In this document: positions 7,413 through 16,036 of the stretch, piece by piece
How the letters are laid out: each line of letters starts with the position of its first letter
Position numbering within the stretch: the first letter of the stretch is position 1
NCBI GenBank assembly: GCA_910585605.1
Contig: CAJUFL010000046.1
Span: 1-32,245 of the forward strand
Origin: an uncultured Lachnospiraceae bacterium
GTDB taxonomy: Bacteria; Bacillota; Clostridia; Lachnospirales; Lachnospiraceae
Reading direction: 5' to 3'
DNA: 32,245 nt
Notes under the pieces: generated by a model
The model's input: only the letters and a program-made list of their open reading frames with translations
Told to the model about the DNA's origin: nothing
Databases searched by the model: none
Program-made: the position numbers and the translations under genes

Positions 7413-8336
7413 ATGGCGAGAGATGAGAGGTTTAAAGTAGTGTCTTTTGGTGGATATGACAAGACAGCAGTAGATGATTATATTGATAATATGAAGAAAG
7501 CCCATCAGCAGGATATAGCAGATCTGAAACAGACCATCAGCAAGTTAAGTGAGACTGTTAAGAGTCTGCAGCTGGTAAAGGACAGCATCAGTTCAGAATC
7601 TAACCAGGCGATTGAAAATATGCAAAAGTATAACGAATCCCTGCAAAAGGAGCTGGAAAAAGCAAATCACAAACTGGCGGAGCAGGAGGAAACTTCTAAG
7701 GGATATTCAGATAAGCTCGAAATTATTTCTAAGACGCTGGTTGAGACCAACGAACGTTGTGACGCAATGTTAAAAGATGCGGAAGAAAAGAGCAGGAAAA
7801 TGCTGGCAGAGGCAGAGAACAGTAGCAAGCAGATGCTGATATCTGCCAAAGAGGACAGTGACAAGCTTTTGTCAAGTGCAAAAAGCCAGAGCAATTATAT
7901 GATAGAGGAAGCGGAAAAGAAAAGCCGGAATCTGATGGAAGATTCAGAAAAACAAAGTGCCAATATTATCCGCCGGGCAGAGGAAGAACGGGATAATTTA
8001 CGGGTTCGTACAGAAGAAGAATATAAGCAGGCAGTGGCTGCCAGGAATGAGGAATGCCAGAAGATGGTTTCGGATGCAGAAACCGAAAAAGAGAGAATGC
8101 TGTCAGAGGCAAGAGAAAAGGTTACGGCCATCCGGGGCTCTATGAGAAGGGAATGTGAGAATGTCAGTAATTATATGGCAAGCCTGATGGAGTCTGTGGA
8201 AGGGGTTGTCAAGGCATGTAATGAGACTAAGAATATAACGGATAAGGCATTCGGGGGAATTGAAGTGCCAAAGGAAAGACCTGCACTTCCGGACGAAGAT
8301 GCTGAAGAGATACCGCAGATTAAGTTTCAGGGCTGA
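7413..8336 (+). CDS. DivIVA-like coiled-coil scaffold protein
   Basis: The 307-residue product starts at the ATG at 7413, preceded by AAGGAG at 7400-7405. The N-terminus (RFKVVSFGGYDKTAVDDYID) resembles the DivIVA membrane-targeting domain, in which a short aromatic/glycine loop binds curved membrane. Residues about 25-120 are coiled coil. Residues about 122-242 form eleven consecutive 11-residue repeats, each beginning near an Ala-Glu/Lys pair (for example EAENSSKQMLI, SAKEDSDKLLS). A C-terminal tail carries acidic and proline-rich sequence. DivIVA family proteins mark poles or septa and recruit other factors. The gene is followed 23 bases later by the sensor gene and then by mbl and flagellar rod genes, so a role in placing cell-wall or flagellar machinery is plausible but unproven. 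Confidence 0.75.
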   Translation: MARDERFKVVSFGGYDKTAVDDYIDNMKKAHQQDIADLKQTISKLSETVKSLQLVKDSISSESNQAIENMQKYNESLQKELEKANHKLAEQEETSKGYSDKLEIISKTLVETNERCDAMLKDAEEKSRKMLAEAENSSKQMLISAKEDSDKLLSSAKSQSNYMIEEAEKKSRNLMEDSEKQSANIIRRAEEERDNLRVRTEEEYKQAVAARNEECQKMVSDAETEKERMLSEAREKVTAIRGSMRRECENVSNYMASLMESVEGVVKACNETKNITDKAFGGIEVPKERPALPDEDAEEIPQIKFQG

Positions 8337-8359
8337 TTAGAGTCTTGGGAGGAGTTGCT

Positions 8360-10870
8360 ATGGATACGAAAAGAATCGAAAGTTTTAAACAATTTGCACG
8401 TTATCTGGAATATCCCATGGTAGTATTTGAGGCAGAATCCGGAAAGGTGCTGGATATCAATTACGAGGCTGAAGTTTTGCTGGGTGGACATGTGCAGTCT
8501 ATTCAGATTGAACCGGGAAGGTCTTTGACAAAGCTTAATTTCTGGGAACTTCTTCATGGGAAGAAAAGCCTGATGTGGCATAGGATTCGTATGGTTGCAG
8601 ATGGAAAAGAACATCTGGTCTGCGGATTGGTAAATGAAGCCATTGAAGCGGACAAGCTTATTTATACAGTATTGTTTGAGCTTAGGGCAGACCTGAATAT
8701 TGGAAGCCTTACTTTGGAGAGGATTGTGAATCATGCAGGTATTGTAGCGATTCATATGTCAAGTACAGAGGCAGGATATCAGGTAGAATATGTGTCACGG
8801 AATATCAGACAGTATGGGTATACAAGAGGACAGCTGTATGATAATGTTTTGAAGGTATCTGACATAATCTGTGCAGAAGATCTGGAAAGAATTGAGGATA
8901 GTATTGCGGCGGCAGCCGAGGAAAAAATCAGTGAGAATTATTTAGAGTGCAGGATTGTTACGGAAGAGCAGGATTTGATACCGGTCAGACTGTTAGTGCA
9001 TTATATTTATGATGATAATGACCAATTAACGGATTTTGAAGTTTTAATGGTTGATTTAAGAGAAGAAATCCGCAGAAACAGCGAGAATGTATATCTGAAT
9101 AATGCGATAGCGAAAACAAAGAGCGTGGTTCTGGTAAAATCTTATCATGCCGGCAAAAGAGCGTTAAAATATATTTCTCCCAATGCCGGGATAATCGGAA
9201 TGAATGTAGACGCTCTCAAAAAAGGATATAAACTGACAGAGGATTACATCCATCCGGAGGACAGAGATAACGTTATCGATACGATTTATCAGGCGGTTGC
9301 CAATGGAGTGACGGATTATATGCATACTTACCGCATGGTAAGAGATGATGGTAAACAGATATGGGTTGAGAATGAGGTTTCGGCAAACCGTGTGTCTGAC
9401 GGTGAAGCGGAGATATCTTTCCTGCTTACGGATATAACGGAGCGGATGGATATGGAAAAGGAAATGGTAACGGAGAACAAAGGGGAAGAAATACCAGTTG
9501 AGCAGAGCAAGCCGAATAAGCGGAGTAGTCTGGGACTGATTACCATTGACAGAGATGATAAGGAAATGCTGGAACAGTTCCAGCTGATGGCGGAGACTTT
9601 GAGCCGAAATGCAGATTATTACAGTGTTGTATTGGATGCCGAAGGTTCTCTCTTGACGACGCCATCCGGCCCGCAGAATGATATCGGACAGTTTTATGAT
9701 TTATTCGAGAGACCCCAGTTAAAAGAGCAGTTTGCACTGTTGTCTGCACGGGCAAAGGAACAGCTGATACCACAGAGTGTGTCATTTACCATCGACAGGA
9801 TGGAGGTCAATATGATTTTTGCACCGCTTATGCTGGAAAGCAATGTTACGGCATACTGGGTTTTGACCAGTTTTGAAAAAGGTGGGGCAGAAGTTTTGGG
9901 AGAAGTAATCAGCCAGCAATGGAAGCTGGCCAATGCCATTGCCAAATGCTTTTATGCAGAGGAAGTGGTACAGAATGAGACGAGACTTCGCAAGCTGACA
10001 GAAATACAGATCCGTAAAGAACAAAAGGAACGTCATGTAATACAAGACTTGCTGGCTACAGTGGCCAAAGAAGGAGAGGCTGGTCTGGGCGAAATCTGCC
10101 AGATGGCAGGCACATATTTATCAGTTACAGAGATTGGGTTATATTTGGAGAATAAAGAAACCGGAAATGCGGAAAAATATTTTGTGTGGAATCATGCAGG
10201 TGATGAAGAAGCAGACTTTTTTGATACAATGGCAATGTCGGTGTCGGAATATAAAGTGCTAAAGGAGCATCTTGGAGACAGGCAGGTGATTGTGGCAGAC
10301 AAGGGTTCCCAAAACCCGCTCCTGATAGAGTTGATTCACAAAACTGGCATGGATACAATCATGATTCTTTCCATGACCACGGTATTTAATGTTCAGGGGT
10401 ATATCGTGTTTGCAGATAAGGACAGACCGCGTACCTTTGATGATAAGGAGATTAATTTTGCGGTCAGCGTCACGCATATGCTGGAGAGCGTAGTGCACAA
10501 TAACAGAGATGTGGTGAAGACTGATGTCGTAAAAGAAGGTTTTTTTGAAGCCTATGATCATATCCGTGATGCGGTATTTGTAAAGGATAATAAGTCCGGG
10601 GATATTATTTTTGCCAATAAGGCGATGGATAAGCTGTTTGGATACAGTCTGGTGGGAATGCGGGCCAAAGAAGTCGTAAATGACCAGCTGGAGCAGTACA
10701 AAAATATGCAGGGCATAAGAAAACGTTTTATCGCTAATAAAAAAGTTACAAAGTGGCAAAGCTATATGAAAGAGCTGGATCAGATTATGAATATTGTCGA
10801 GATTCATATGGAAACACTGACCGGTGCAGATTGCAGTTTGTTTATTCTGAAAAAGAATAAGAACAAGTAA
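8360..10870 (+). CDS. Multi-PAS/GAF sensor protein without recognisable output domain
   Basis: This 836-residue soluble protein starts behind GGGAGGAG (8348-8355). Three PAS-like domains lie at about residues 10-115, 120-235 and 245-365; the third is the clearest (YIHPEDRDNVIDTIYQAV ... LTDITER). A further sensory region resembling PocR/PAS is at about 395-555, then a coiled-coil linker (about 540-580), a GAF-like domain (about 580-715) and a last PAS-like segment (about 725-800, FFEAYDHIRDAVFVKD). I see no GGDEF, EAL, histidine kinase, HTH or methyl-accepting signature and no transmembrane segment. It may signal through protein contacts, perhaps with the DivIVA-like protein encoded just upstream, or have lost an output domain. 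The C-terminal Lys/Asn-rich tail looks like a natural end. Confidence 0.7.
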   Translation: MDTKRIESFKQFARYLEYPMVVFEAESGKVLDINYEAEVLLGGHVQSIQIEPGRSLTKLNFWELLHGKKSLMWHRIRMVADGKEHLVCGLVNEAIEADKLIYTVLFELRADLNIGSLTLERIVNHAGIVAIHMSSTEAGYQVEYVSRNIRQYGYTRGQLYDNVLKVSDIICAEDLERIEDSIAAAAEEKISENYLECRIVTEEQDLIPVRLLVHYIYDDNDQLTDFEVLMVDLREEIRRNSENVYLNNAIAKTKSVVLVKSYHAGKRALKYISPNAGIIGMNVDALKKGYKLTEDYIHPEDRDNVIDTIYQAVANGVTDYMHTYRMVRDDGKQIWVENEVSANRVSDGEAEISFLLTDITERMDMEKEMVTENKGEEIPVEQSKPNKRSSLGLITIDRDDKEMLEQFQLMAETLSRNADYYSVVLDAEGSLLTTPSGPQNDIGQFYDLFERPQLKEQFALLSARAKEQLIPQSVSFTIDRMEVNMIFAPLMLESNVTAYWVLTSFEKGGAEVLGEVISQQWKLANAIAKCFYAEEVVQNETRLRKLTEIQIRKEQKERHVIQDLLATVAKEGEAGLGEICQMAGTYLSVTEIGLYLENKETGNAEKYFVWNHAGDEEADFFDTMAMSVSEYKVLKEHLGDRQVIVADKGSQNPLLIELIHKTGMDTIMILSMTTVFNVQGYIVFADKDRPRTFDDKEINFAVSVTHMLESVVHNNRDVVKTDVVKEGFFEAYDHIRDAVFVKDNKSGDIIFANKAMDKLFGYSLVGMRAKEVVNDQLEQYKNMQGIRKRFIANKKVTKWQSYMKELDQIMNIVEIHMETLTGADCSLFILKKNKNK

Positions 10871-10885
10871 AAACTGCACATAATA

Positions 10886-10913
10886 TAAAGATATTTTCTA
10901 TTTTTGACGATAG
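10886..10913 (+). promoter_or_regulatory. Possible sigma-28 promoter before mbl
   Basis: TAAA (10886-10889), a 16-bp spacer and GACGATAG (10906-10913) match the sigma-28 pattern TAAA-N15-GCCGATAT at six of eight -10 positions. The predicted start lies very close to the ribosome binding site (10921-10927), which weakens the case. Confidence 0.3.
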
Positions 10914-10934
10914 ATATTAGAAAGGGGCACGAAA

Positions 10935-11933
10935 ATGGCAAGTTCAGACATAGGAATTGATTTGGGTACAGCCAGTATCCTCGTATATGTAAAAGGAAAG
11001 GGTGTCGTATTAAAGGAACCTTCCGTGGTGGCATTTGACCGTGATACGAACCGGATTAAGGCAATTGGTGAAGAGGCTAGAATGATGTTAGGCAGAACGC
11101 CAGGCAATATTATAGCAGTAAGGCCGCTTCGTCAGGGTGTTATTTCGGATTACCGCATTACTGAGAAAATGCTCAAGTATTTTATCCAGAAGGCGGTCGG
11201 TAAGAGTTTCTTTGGACGCAGACCCCGGATTTCTGTCTGTGTACCAAGTGGTGTGACAGAGGTAGAGAAGAAGGCAGTGGAGGATGCTACCTATCAGGCA
11301 GGTGCCAGAGACGTGTCTATTATTGAAGAGCCGGTTGCGGCAGCTATTGGAGCAGGTATTGACATTGCGAGACCTTGTGGTAATATGATTGTAGATATCG
11401 GAGGAGGTACAGCAGATATTGCGGTGATTTCCTTGGGAGGAACCGTTGTCAGCACTTCCATTAAGACTGCGGGTGACGATTTTGATGAAGCGATCGTACG
11501 TTACATGAGGAAGAAGCATAATCTGTTGATAGGTGAGCGTACCGCAGAGGAGATTAAGATTAAGATAGGTACGTGTTACCGTCGTCCTGAGAATCTGACG
11601 CTGGATATTCGGGGGCGGAATCTGGTGACGGGACTTCCGAGAACGGTTATCGTAACCTCGGAGGAAACAGTAGAGGCATTGGAAGAGGTAACGGAACAGA
11701 TTATTGAAGCGGTACATTCCGTATTGGAAAAAACACCACCGGAGCTTGCAGCAGATATTGCTGACAGGGGAATTGTACTGACAGGCGGCGGTGCAATGCT
11801 TCATGGTCTGGAGGAGTTAATAGAGGAAGAGACCGGTATTACGACAATGACGGCAGAGGATCCTATGACCTGTGTCGCAATTGGAACCGGTAAATATATA
11901 GAGTTTCTAAGTGGGGCAATGGAGGAAGAATAA
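10935..11933 (+). CDS. mbl: MreB/Mbl family actin-like cell shape protein
   Basis: The 332-residue protein is a bacterial actin. It shows phosphate-1 (GIDLGTASILVYV, residues about 7-19), phosphate-2 (VDIGGGTADIAV, about 153-164) and the adenosine loop (VLTGGGAMLHGLEE, near residue 280). The length is normal for MreB/Mbl. It polymerises on the inner membrane face and guides lateral-wall synthesis. The family alone does not separate MreB from Mbl; I chose Mbl because the next two genes encode FlgF- and FlgG-type rod proteins, exactly the mbl-flhO-flhP order of Bacillus subtilis. AAAGGGG precedes the ATG and the next gene starts 12 bases after the stop. Confidence 0.85.
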   Translation: MASSDIGIDLGTASILVYVKGKGVVLKEPSVVAFDRDTNRIKAIGEEARMMLGRTPGNIIAVRPLRQGVISDYRITEKMLKYFIQKAVGKSFFGRRPRISVCVPSGVTEVEKKAVEDATYQAGARDVSIIEEPVAAAIGAGIDIARPCGNMIVDIGGGTADIAVISLGGTVVSTSIKTAGDDFDEAIVRYMRKKHNLLIGERTAEEIKIKIGTCYRRPENLTLDIRGRNLVTGLPRTVIVTSEETVEALEEVTEQIIEAVHSVLEKTPPELAADIADRGIVLTGGGAMLHGLEELIEEETGITTMTAEDPMTCVAIGTGKYIEFLSGAMEEE

Positions 11934-11945
11934 AGGAGTGAAGAA

Positions 11946-12731
11946 ATGGTAAGAGGTCTTTACACGGCATGGACCGGCATGGTAAACGAACAAAAAAGGC
12001 TGGACGTCATTTCCAATAATATGGCAAATGCGGATACAACAGGTTTTAAAAAGCAGGGAGTAACCTCGCAGTCTTTTGATGATGAGCTGACAATTCGGAT
12101 TCATAATAATAATCTGCATACTCCGTTTAACAGACGGATTGGTAATATGAATCTGGGGGTGAAGATAGGGGAGACCTATCATGATTTCTCTCAGGGAAGT
12201 ATGAGGGAGACAGGTAACACTTATGATTTGGCACTTAGTGGAGACGGATTCTTTACCATTCAGACAACAAACAAGCAGGGAGTGACCAGCACGAAATATA
12301 CTCGTGATGGTTCTTTCACTGTAAACGTGGATGGTTATCTTGTTACCAAGGATGGAGATTATGTGTTGGATACGAATGGAGACAGAATACAGATTCCGGG
12401 TGCACAGACTGCCAGGGAAGTGGCATTTGATGAGAGAGGTAATGTAATTGTAAACGGACAGACGGTAGCGACTCTTGGGATTGCCAGTTTTGCTAATCCT
12501 CAGGCATTGCTGTTATATGGTGAGAATATGTATGATGCTACACAGGCAGCGGGATTGCAGGAATCTACGGCAGTTATCCATCAGGGATATCTTGAGATGT
12601 CCAACACGAATGTAATCAATGAAATGGTTGATATGATTACGATTACGAGAGCTTATGAAGCTGGACAGAAAATGATTCAGACAGTAGATGAATCGCTTAG
12701 TAAGTCAGCAAATGAGATTGGAAGAGTATAA
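11946..12731 (+). CDS. flgF: Flagellar distal rod protein FlgF/FlhO type
   Basis: The 261-residue protein has the N-terminal flagellar rod signature (LDVISNNMANADTTGFKKQG, residues about 19-38) and the C-terminal rod/hook block (NEMVDMITITRAYEAGQKMI, about 222-241). It polymerises in the basal-body rod after export by the flagellar type III apparatus; there is no Sec signal peptide. AAAGGAGTG precedes the ATG. It sits between mbl and flgG, so it corresponds to B. subtilis FlhO. It could equally be named FlgG-like; the order and the weaker FlgG match favour FlgF. Confidence 0.85.
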   Translation: MVRGLYTAWTGMVNEQKRLDVISNNMANADTTGFKKQGVTSQSFDDELTIRIHNNNLHTPFNRRIGNMNLGVKIGETYHDFSQGSMRETGNTYDLALSGDGFFTIQTTNKQGVTSTKYTRDGSFTVNVDGYLVTKDGDYVLDTNGDRIQIPGAQTAREVAFDERGNVIVNGQTVATLGIASFANPQALLLYGENMYDATQAAGLQESTAVIHQGYLEMSNTNVINEMVDMITITRAYEAGQKMIQTVDESLSKSANEIGRV

Positions 12732-12751
12732 TAACAAGGAGGATCATAATT

Positions 12752-13597
12752 ATGATGCGTTCATTATGGTCTGCTGCATCGGGAATGATTGCACAGCAGA
12801 CAAATCTGGATACGATAGCAAATAATCTTTCTAATGTGAATACTGCGGGATATAAGAAGGATACGGCAGAATTTAAGTCATTGCTTTATCAGACGTTACA
12901 GTCAACGTCTACCAATAATGCAGGAGAAAACAAACCGGTTCCGGCACAGGTGGGACTGGGAACAAGAACCAGTGCCATTACGACAGTGTTTACCCAGGGT
13001 AATTTACAGTCAACGGATATTGATACATATATGGCGATAGAAGGATCAGGATTTTTTAAGGTCAGGGATCAGAATGGTAATACCTGTTATACAAGAGACG
13101 GAAGCTTCTGCTTACAGCCTACCGCAGACGGTGGTTCTATGCTCTGTACTTCAGAGGGATATCCAGTATTGGATCAGAACAATAATACGATAGTGATTCC
13201 TGCCGGATATAAGACAGGTACGATTACTGTGGATTCCGAGGGTAATCTTTTTGCAACGGATTTGAATGAACAGCAGGTTGCACTTACTTCAACGCAGGAT
13301 GGGCAGGTGTATAACCAGAAGATAGGAGTGGTTCAGTTTAATAATCCTTCCGGTCTGACTAGTGTAGGCGGTAACCGGTATATGGAGTCTGTTGCGTCCG
13401 GGGCACCGCTGGAAGAAACGGCTAATCCGGGATTAAAGCAGAGTGTGATACGGCATAAGTATATAGAGATGTCTAATGTACAGGTGGCAGACGAGATGGT
13501 AAACATGATCGTGGCACAGCGTGCATACGAAATGAATTCCAAAGCAATCCAGGCATCTGATGAAATGCTGCAACAAGCCAATAATTTACGTAGATAA
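12752..13597 (+). CDS. flgG: Flagellar distal rod protein FlgG/FlhP type
   Basis: The 281-residue protein has a strong FlgG N-terminus (MMRSLWSAASGMIAQQTNLD, then NNLSNVNTAGYKKD) and C-terminus (VADEMVNMIVAQRAYEMNSK, about 247-266). The start is the ATG-ATG pair at 12752, ten bases after AAGGAGG (12736-12742); either ATG could serve. It forms the distal rod to which the hook attaches and corresponds to B. subtilis FlhP. A 143-bp gap with its own promoter candidate separates it from the next gene. Confidence 0.9.
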   Translation: MMRSLWSAASGMIAQQTNLDTIANNLSNVNTAGYKKDTAEFKSLLYQTLQSTSTNNAGENKPVPAQVGLGTRTSAITTVFTQGNLQSTDIDTYMAIEGSGFFKVRDQNGNTCYTRDGSFCLQPTADGGSMLCTSEGYPVLDQNNNTIVIPAGYKTGTITVDSEGNLFATDLNEQQVALTSTQDGQVYNQKIGVVQFNNPSGLTSVGGNRYMESVASGAPLEETANPGLKQSVIRHKYIEMSNVQVADEMVNMIVAQRAYEMNSKAIQASDEMLQQANNLRR

Positions 13598-13686
13598 TAA
13601 GTAGTTAAAATGCTGTTGGCAAAGGGATATTTTAGGAGGTAGATTTTCAGAAATGTAAAAATTCCTTTCGTAAATTATAAAAAACA

Positions 13687-13714
13687 TTGACATTTAGAGT
13701 GATTTATGATAAAA
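13687..13714 (+). promoter_or_regulatory. Possible sigma-A promoter before the rod-binding gene
   Basis: TTGACA at 13687-13692 is a perfect -35. The best -10 is poor: ATAAAA at 13709-13714 with a 16-bp spacer. It lies between flgG and the flgJ-like gene and may be weak or need an activator. Confidence 0.35.
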
Positions 13715-13740
13715 GTTTATATATAGATTAGGAGGTAAGT

Positions 13741-14100
13741 ATGGCAGTAACAGGAATTGATACAAGCAGTTATTACAGTGATTATTATTCACAGGCAGCC
13801 AATGCATCTACTGCTGCTTTGGAGAATACTTTAGGTAAAGTAGGAACCCAGACGACAGAAGAAGAATTGATGTCAGCTTGTAAAGAGTTTGAAGCCTATT
13901 TTATCGAACAGATCTTCAAAGGCATGGAAAAGACGATTATGAAGGCAGAAGATGACGAATCTAATACCACGAGCCAGTATAAGGAGTATTTTGGAGATAT
14001 GCAGATTCAGGCATATGCCAAAGCTGCCACAGAGCAAGGGGATGGGATTGGTCTTGCCAGTCAGCTCTATGAACAGATGAAGCGGAACTATGGTCTATAA
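13741..14100 (+). CDS. flgJ: Rod-binding protein, FlgJ N-terminal type
   Basis: The 119-residue protein consists of a Tyr/Ser-rich N-terminus and the rod-binding domain at about residues 40-119 (CKEFEAYFIEQIFKGMEKTI, then YAKAATEQGDGIGLASQLYE). It caps rod assembly. It lacks the C-terminal muramidase domain of Salmonella FlgJ, which is usual for single-domain FlgJ proteins in Firmicutes. TAGGAGGT lies just upstream of the ATG. Confidence 0.88.
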   Translation: MAVTGIDTSSYYSDYYSQAANASTAALENTLGKVGTQTTEEELMSACKEFEAYFIEQIFKGMEKTIMKAEDDESNTTSQYKEYFGDMQIQAYAKAATEQGDGIGLASQLYEQMKRNYGL

Positions 14101-14132
14101 AATACAAAAATTAAGAAAGAGAGTGTGAGACG

Positions 14133-14507
14133 ATGAAGATTGAGAAATTGACAGAGAGTGAAGAGTTAGTAATGAAATCAATCTGGGATTGCCGCAAGGA
14201 GCCGGTATTGTCAGACGTTGTAGACAGAGTAAATGGTTTTTATGGAAAGGATTGGAAGCCTCAGACTGTTTCTACATTTTTAGCTAAGTTGGTTCGTAAG
14301 AATTATCTTAGATTACAGAGAAATGGTAAGATTTATACCTATAAGATTTTGATTTCTGAGGGTGCATATAGACAGAAATTATATAAACATCATGTTAGTT
14401 TCTGGCATCAGAACAGCATGAGCAATTTTGTTATGGAGATGTTTGATAACGGAGATTTAACAAAAGAAGATTTGGAAGGATTGAAAGCAAAGATTGATGA
14501 GTTATAA
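14133..14507 (+). CDS. BlaI/MecI family transcriptional repressor
   Basis: The 124-residue winged-helix protein belongs to the BlaI/MecI/CopY family: N-terminal HTH (SEELVMKSIWD to QTVSTFLAKLVRKNYL, residues about 8-59) and a C-terminal dimerisation region. It contains N98-F99 in SMSNFVMEMF, at the place of the Asn-Phe bond cleaved in BlaI and MecI during induction, so a proteolytic switch is likely conserved. Its stop overlaps the start of the M56 peptidase gene by 11 bases, the classic repressor-sensor pairing. I see no clear TACA-N2-TGTA operator nearby. Its presence directly after a flagellar rod gene is unusual. Its targets are unknown. Confidence 0.88.
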   Translation: MKIEKLTESEELVMKSIWDCRKEPVLSDVVDRVNGFYGKDWKPQTVSTFLAKLVRKNYLRLQRNGKIYTYKILISEGAYRQKLYKHHVSFWHQNSMSNFVMEMFDNGDLTKEDLEGLKAKIDEL

Positions 14508-15873
14508 TTTATTAGAACTTATATTTACCAGAATTGCATATTTGGTATTAGGTTTAATAAGTGCAACAGCAGTTGGATCGATCAGCTTTATGGTTTGGAT
14601 GTTTCTTGTAAAAGGAACATCCAAATTTTATATAAAGTATTCGATGATTATGCTGAAGGTTACCATGTTGGGCTTTGTGCTGTCATTGCTTCCTTTTGGA
14701 GTGGTACAGGTTTTGAATGTGGCGGAGACGAGACACAGGAATTTGTTTCTTACGGCACCGGTTGCAAAGTATTTAATGGCGGCAGCAGTATTGTGGATTG
14801 CGGTAATGCTCTGTATGATTGTACGCTGGGTGTTGCAGAGCCGTAGTAAGCGCTTTTTGTGCAGTGCCAACAAACCGGTCATGGAAGATGATATCAGGGA
14901 AACGGTGGAGAAATGGAAAAAGAGACTGAGCATCCAAAAGAAGACGACATTGTTTTACAATGAGCTGGTCACTTCACCGATGATTATTTATAACAGGGGA
15001 TATCAGATATTGATACCAGTATATCCCATCAGGAAGGAACAGCTGAACATCGCATTACTGCATGAACTGGTACATTTAAAGCATGGAGATATTCTGCTTA
15101 AGAAATATATGCTGGTGATTAATGCACTGCACTTCATTAATCCGTTCTGTTACTGGCTGAGAACCCGGATGACAAATTGGATGGAAGCATACTGTGATTA
15201 TATCTGCTGTGAAATAGGCGGGGATGAGTTTGACTGTAAGGAGTATTTTTCATGTATTTTGTCATTGAAGGAACAAAGTGAAGAGAAGCTATGGAAGAAT
15301 ATGGCATGTAGTCTGTTTGATGGAAATAATACGCTGCAATTCCGGCTTGATATGCTGAAGCTGACAAAAGAAGTGGATATCCTTCCGTTACATAAAAGAG
15401 CGGCAGCAGCAGCGGTGTGTCTCGTGGTTGTCCTTGTGCTTACTTCCGGGACGGTGTCCTATGGATTAAACTGCTGGGTAGAACATACAATAGTTTATCA
15501 GAAGGTGGAGCAGGACAAGGCAGACTTTAAGGAAATGGCACGGGATGATATCTTTGGAGGTGCTGAAGTTCAGTATCTGGAAGAGAGTATTGTGGGAGCG
15601 AGGGAGAGTACGGATTTCTCCATGGAACCGGGTAAGATATATGTCTGTAATCTTCCAGATGGGAATCAGGGGATGCTGAGCCTGTTTGCAGAGGGTGACT
15701 GTGGGAAATGTCAGCTGGGTTATGTCACGGAAGATGGGAGAATAATGTGTATGGAAGGTTTTGGAGATCTGGCCGTGGGACTTCAGGAAGAACCGGATAC
15801 TGTCCGGCAGGTTTTTATCAAGAATTGCGAAGAGGATAGTGTTCCTATAGAATTAATTATACATGATAATTAA
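14497..15873 (+). CDS. M56 family (BlaR1-like) membrane metallopeptidase
   Basis: The 458-residue protein has three N-terminal membrane segments (about residues 8-38, 47-72, 86-108), a cytoplasmic zinc peptidase with HELVHLKHGD at 189-198 and the downstream EAYCDYICCE block, then a fourth membrane segment at about 302-325. BlaR1 and MecR1 carry an extracellular penicillin-binding domain of about 240 residues after this. Here only about 130 residues follow, with no SxxK/KTG motifs, so it should sense something other than beta-lactams. It probably cleaves or triggers cleavage of the BlaI-like partner encoded just upstream (11-base overlap). The ATG at 14497 is preferred over the TTG at 14494. 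A strong terminator ends the pair. Confidence 0.85.
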   Translation: MSYNLLELIFTRIAYLVLGLISATAVGSISFMVWMFLVKGTSKFYIKYSMIMLKVTMLGFVLSLLPFGVVQVLNVAETRHRNLFLTAPVAKYLMAAAVLWIAVMLCMIVRWVLQSRSKRFLCSANKPVMEDDIRETVEKWKKRLSIQKKTTLFYNELVTSPMIIYNRGYQILIPVYPIRKEQLNIALLHELVHLKHGDILLKKYMLVINALHFINPFCYWLRTRMTNWMEAYCDYICCEIGGDEFDCKEYFSCILSLKEQSEEKLWKNMACSLFDGNNTLQFRLDMLKLTKEVDILPLHKRAAAAAVCLVVVLVLTSGTVSYGLNCWVEHTIVYQKVEQDKADFKEMARDDIFGGAEVQYLEESIVGARESTDFSMEPGKIYVCNLPDGNQGMLSLFAEGDCGKCQLGYVTEDGRIMCMEGFGDLAVGLQEEPDTVRQVFIKNCEEDSVPIELIIHDN

Positions 15874-15902
15874 GACAGAATGTCTTATAGAATGCTAGAT
15901 AA

Positions 15903-15940
15903 ACAGGGGTGTTTCCGGTTTCGGAAGGCACCCCTGTTAT
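15903..15940 (+). terminator. Intrinsic terminator after the BlaI/M56 pair
   Basis: ACAGGGGTG (15903-15911) pairs with CACCCCTGT (15929-15937), with TTCCG/CGGAA extending inside, followed by TTATTAT. It probably ends the transcript that includes the M56 gene. Confidence 0.85.
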
Positions 15941-15972
15941 TATAGGAATTTACTAAAAATTAAAAATAATGC

Positions 15973-16001
15973 TTGCAATTATTCTGTTTTTATGGTATCT
16001 A
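15973..16001 (+). promoter_or_regulatory. Putative sigma-A promoter of the small secreted protein gene
   Basis: TTGCAA (15973-15978), a 17-bp spacer and TGG-TATCTA (-10 at 15996-16001, with extended TGn) give a plausible promoter about 35 bases before the start codon. It makes this gene independent of the upstream terminated operon. Confidence 0.5.
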
Positions 16002-16036
16002 TTTACTACATACGAACAAGAAAAGGAGGAATACGT

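Noticed and set aside
14100..14132. BlaI-type TACA-N2-TGTA operator before the BlaI-like gene
   Set aside because: I looked for the dyad here and before 16037 and found no convincing match.
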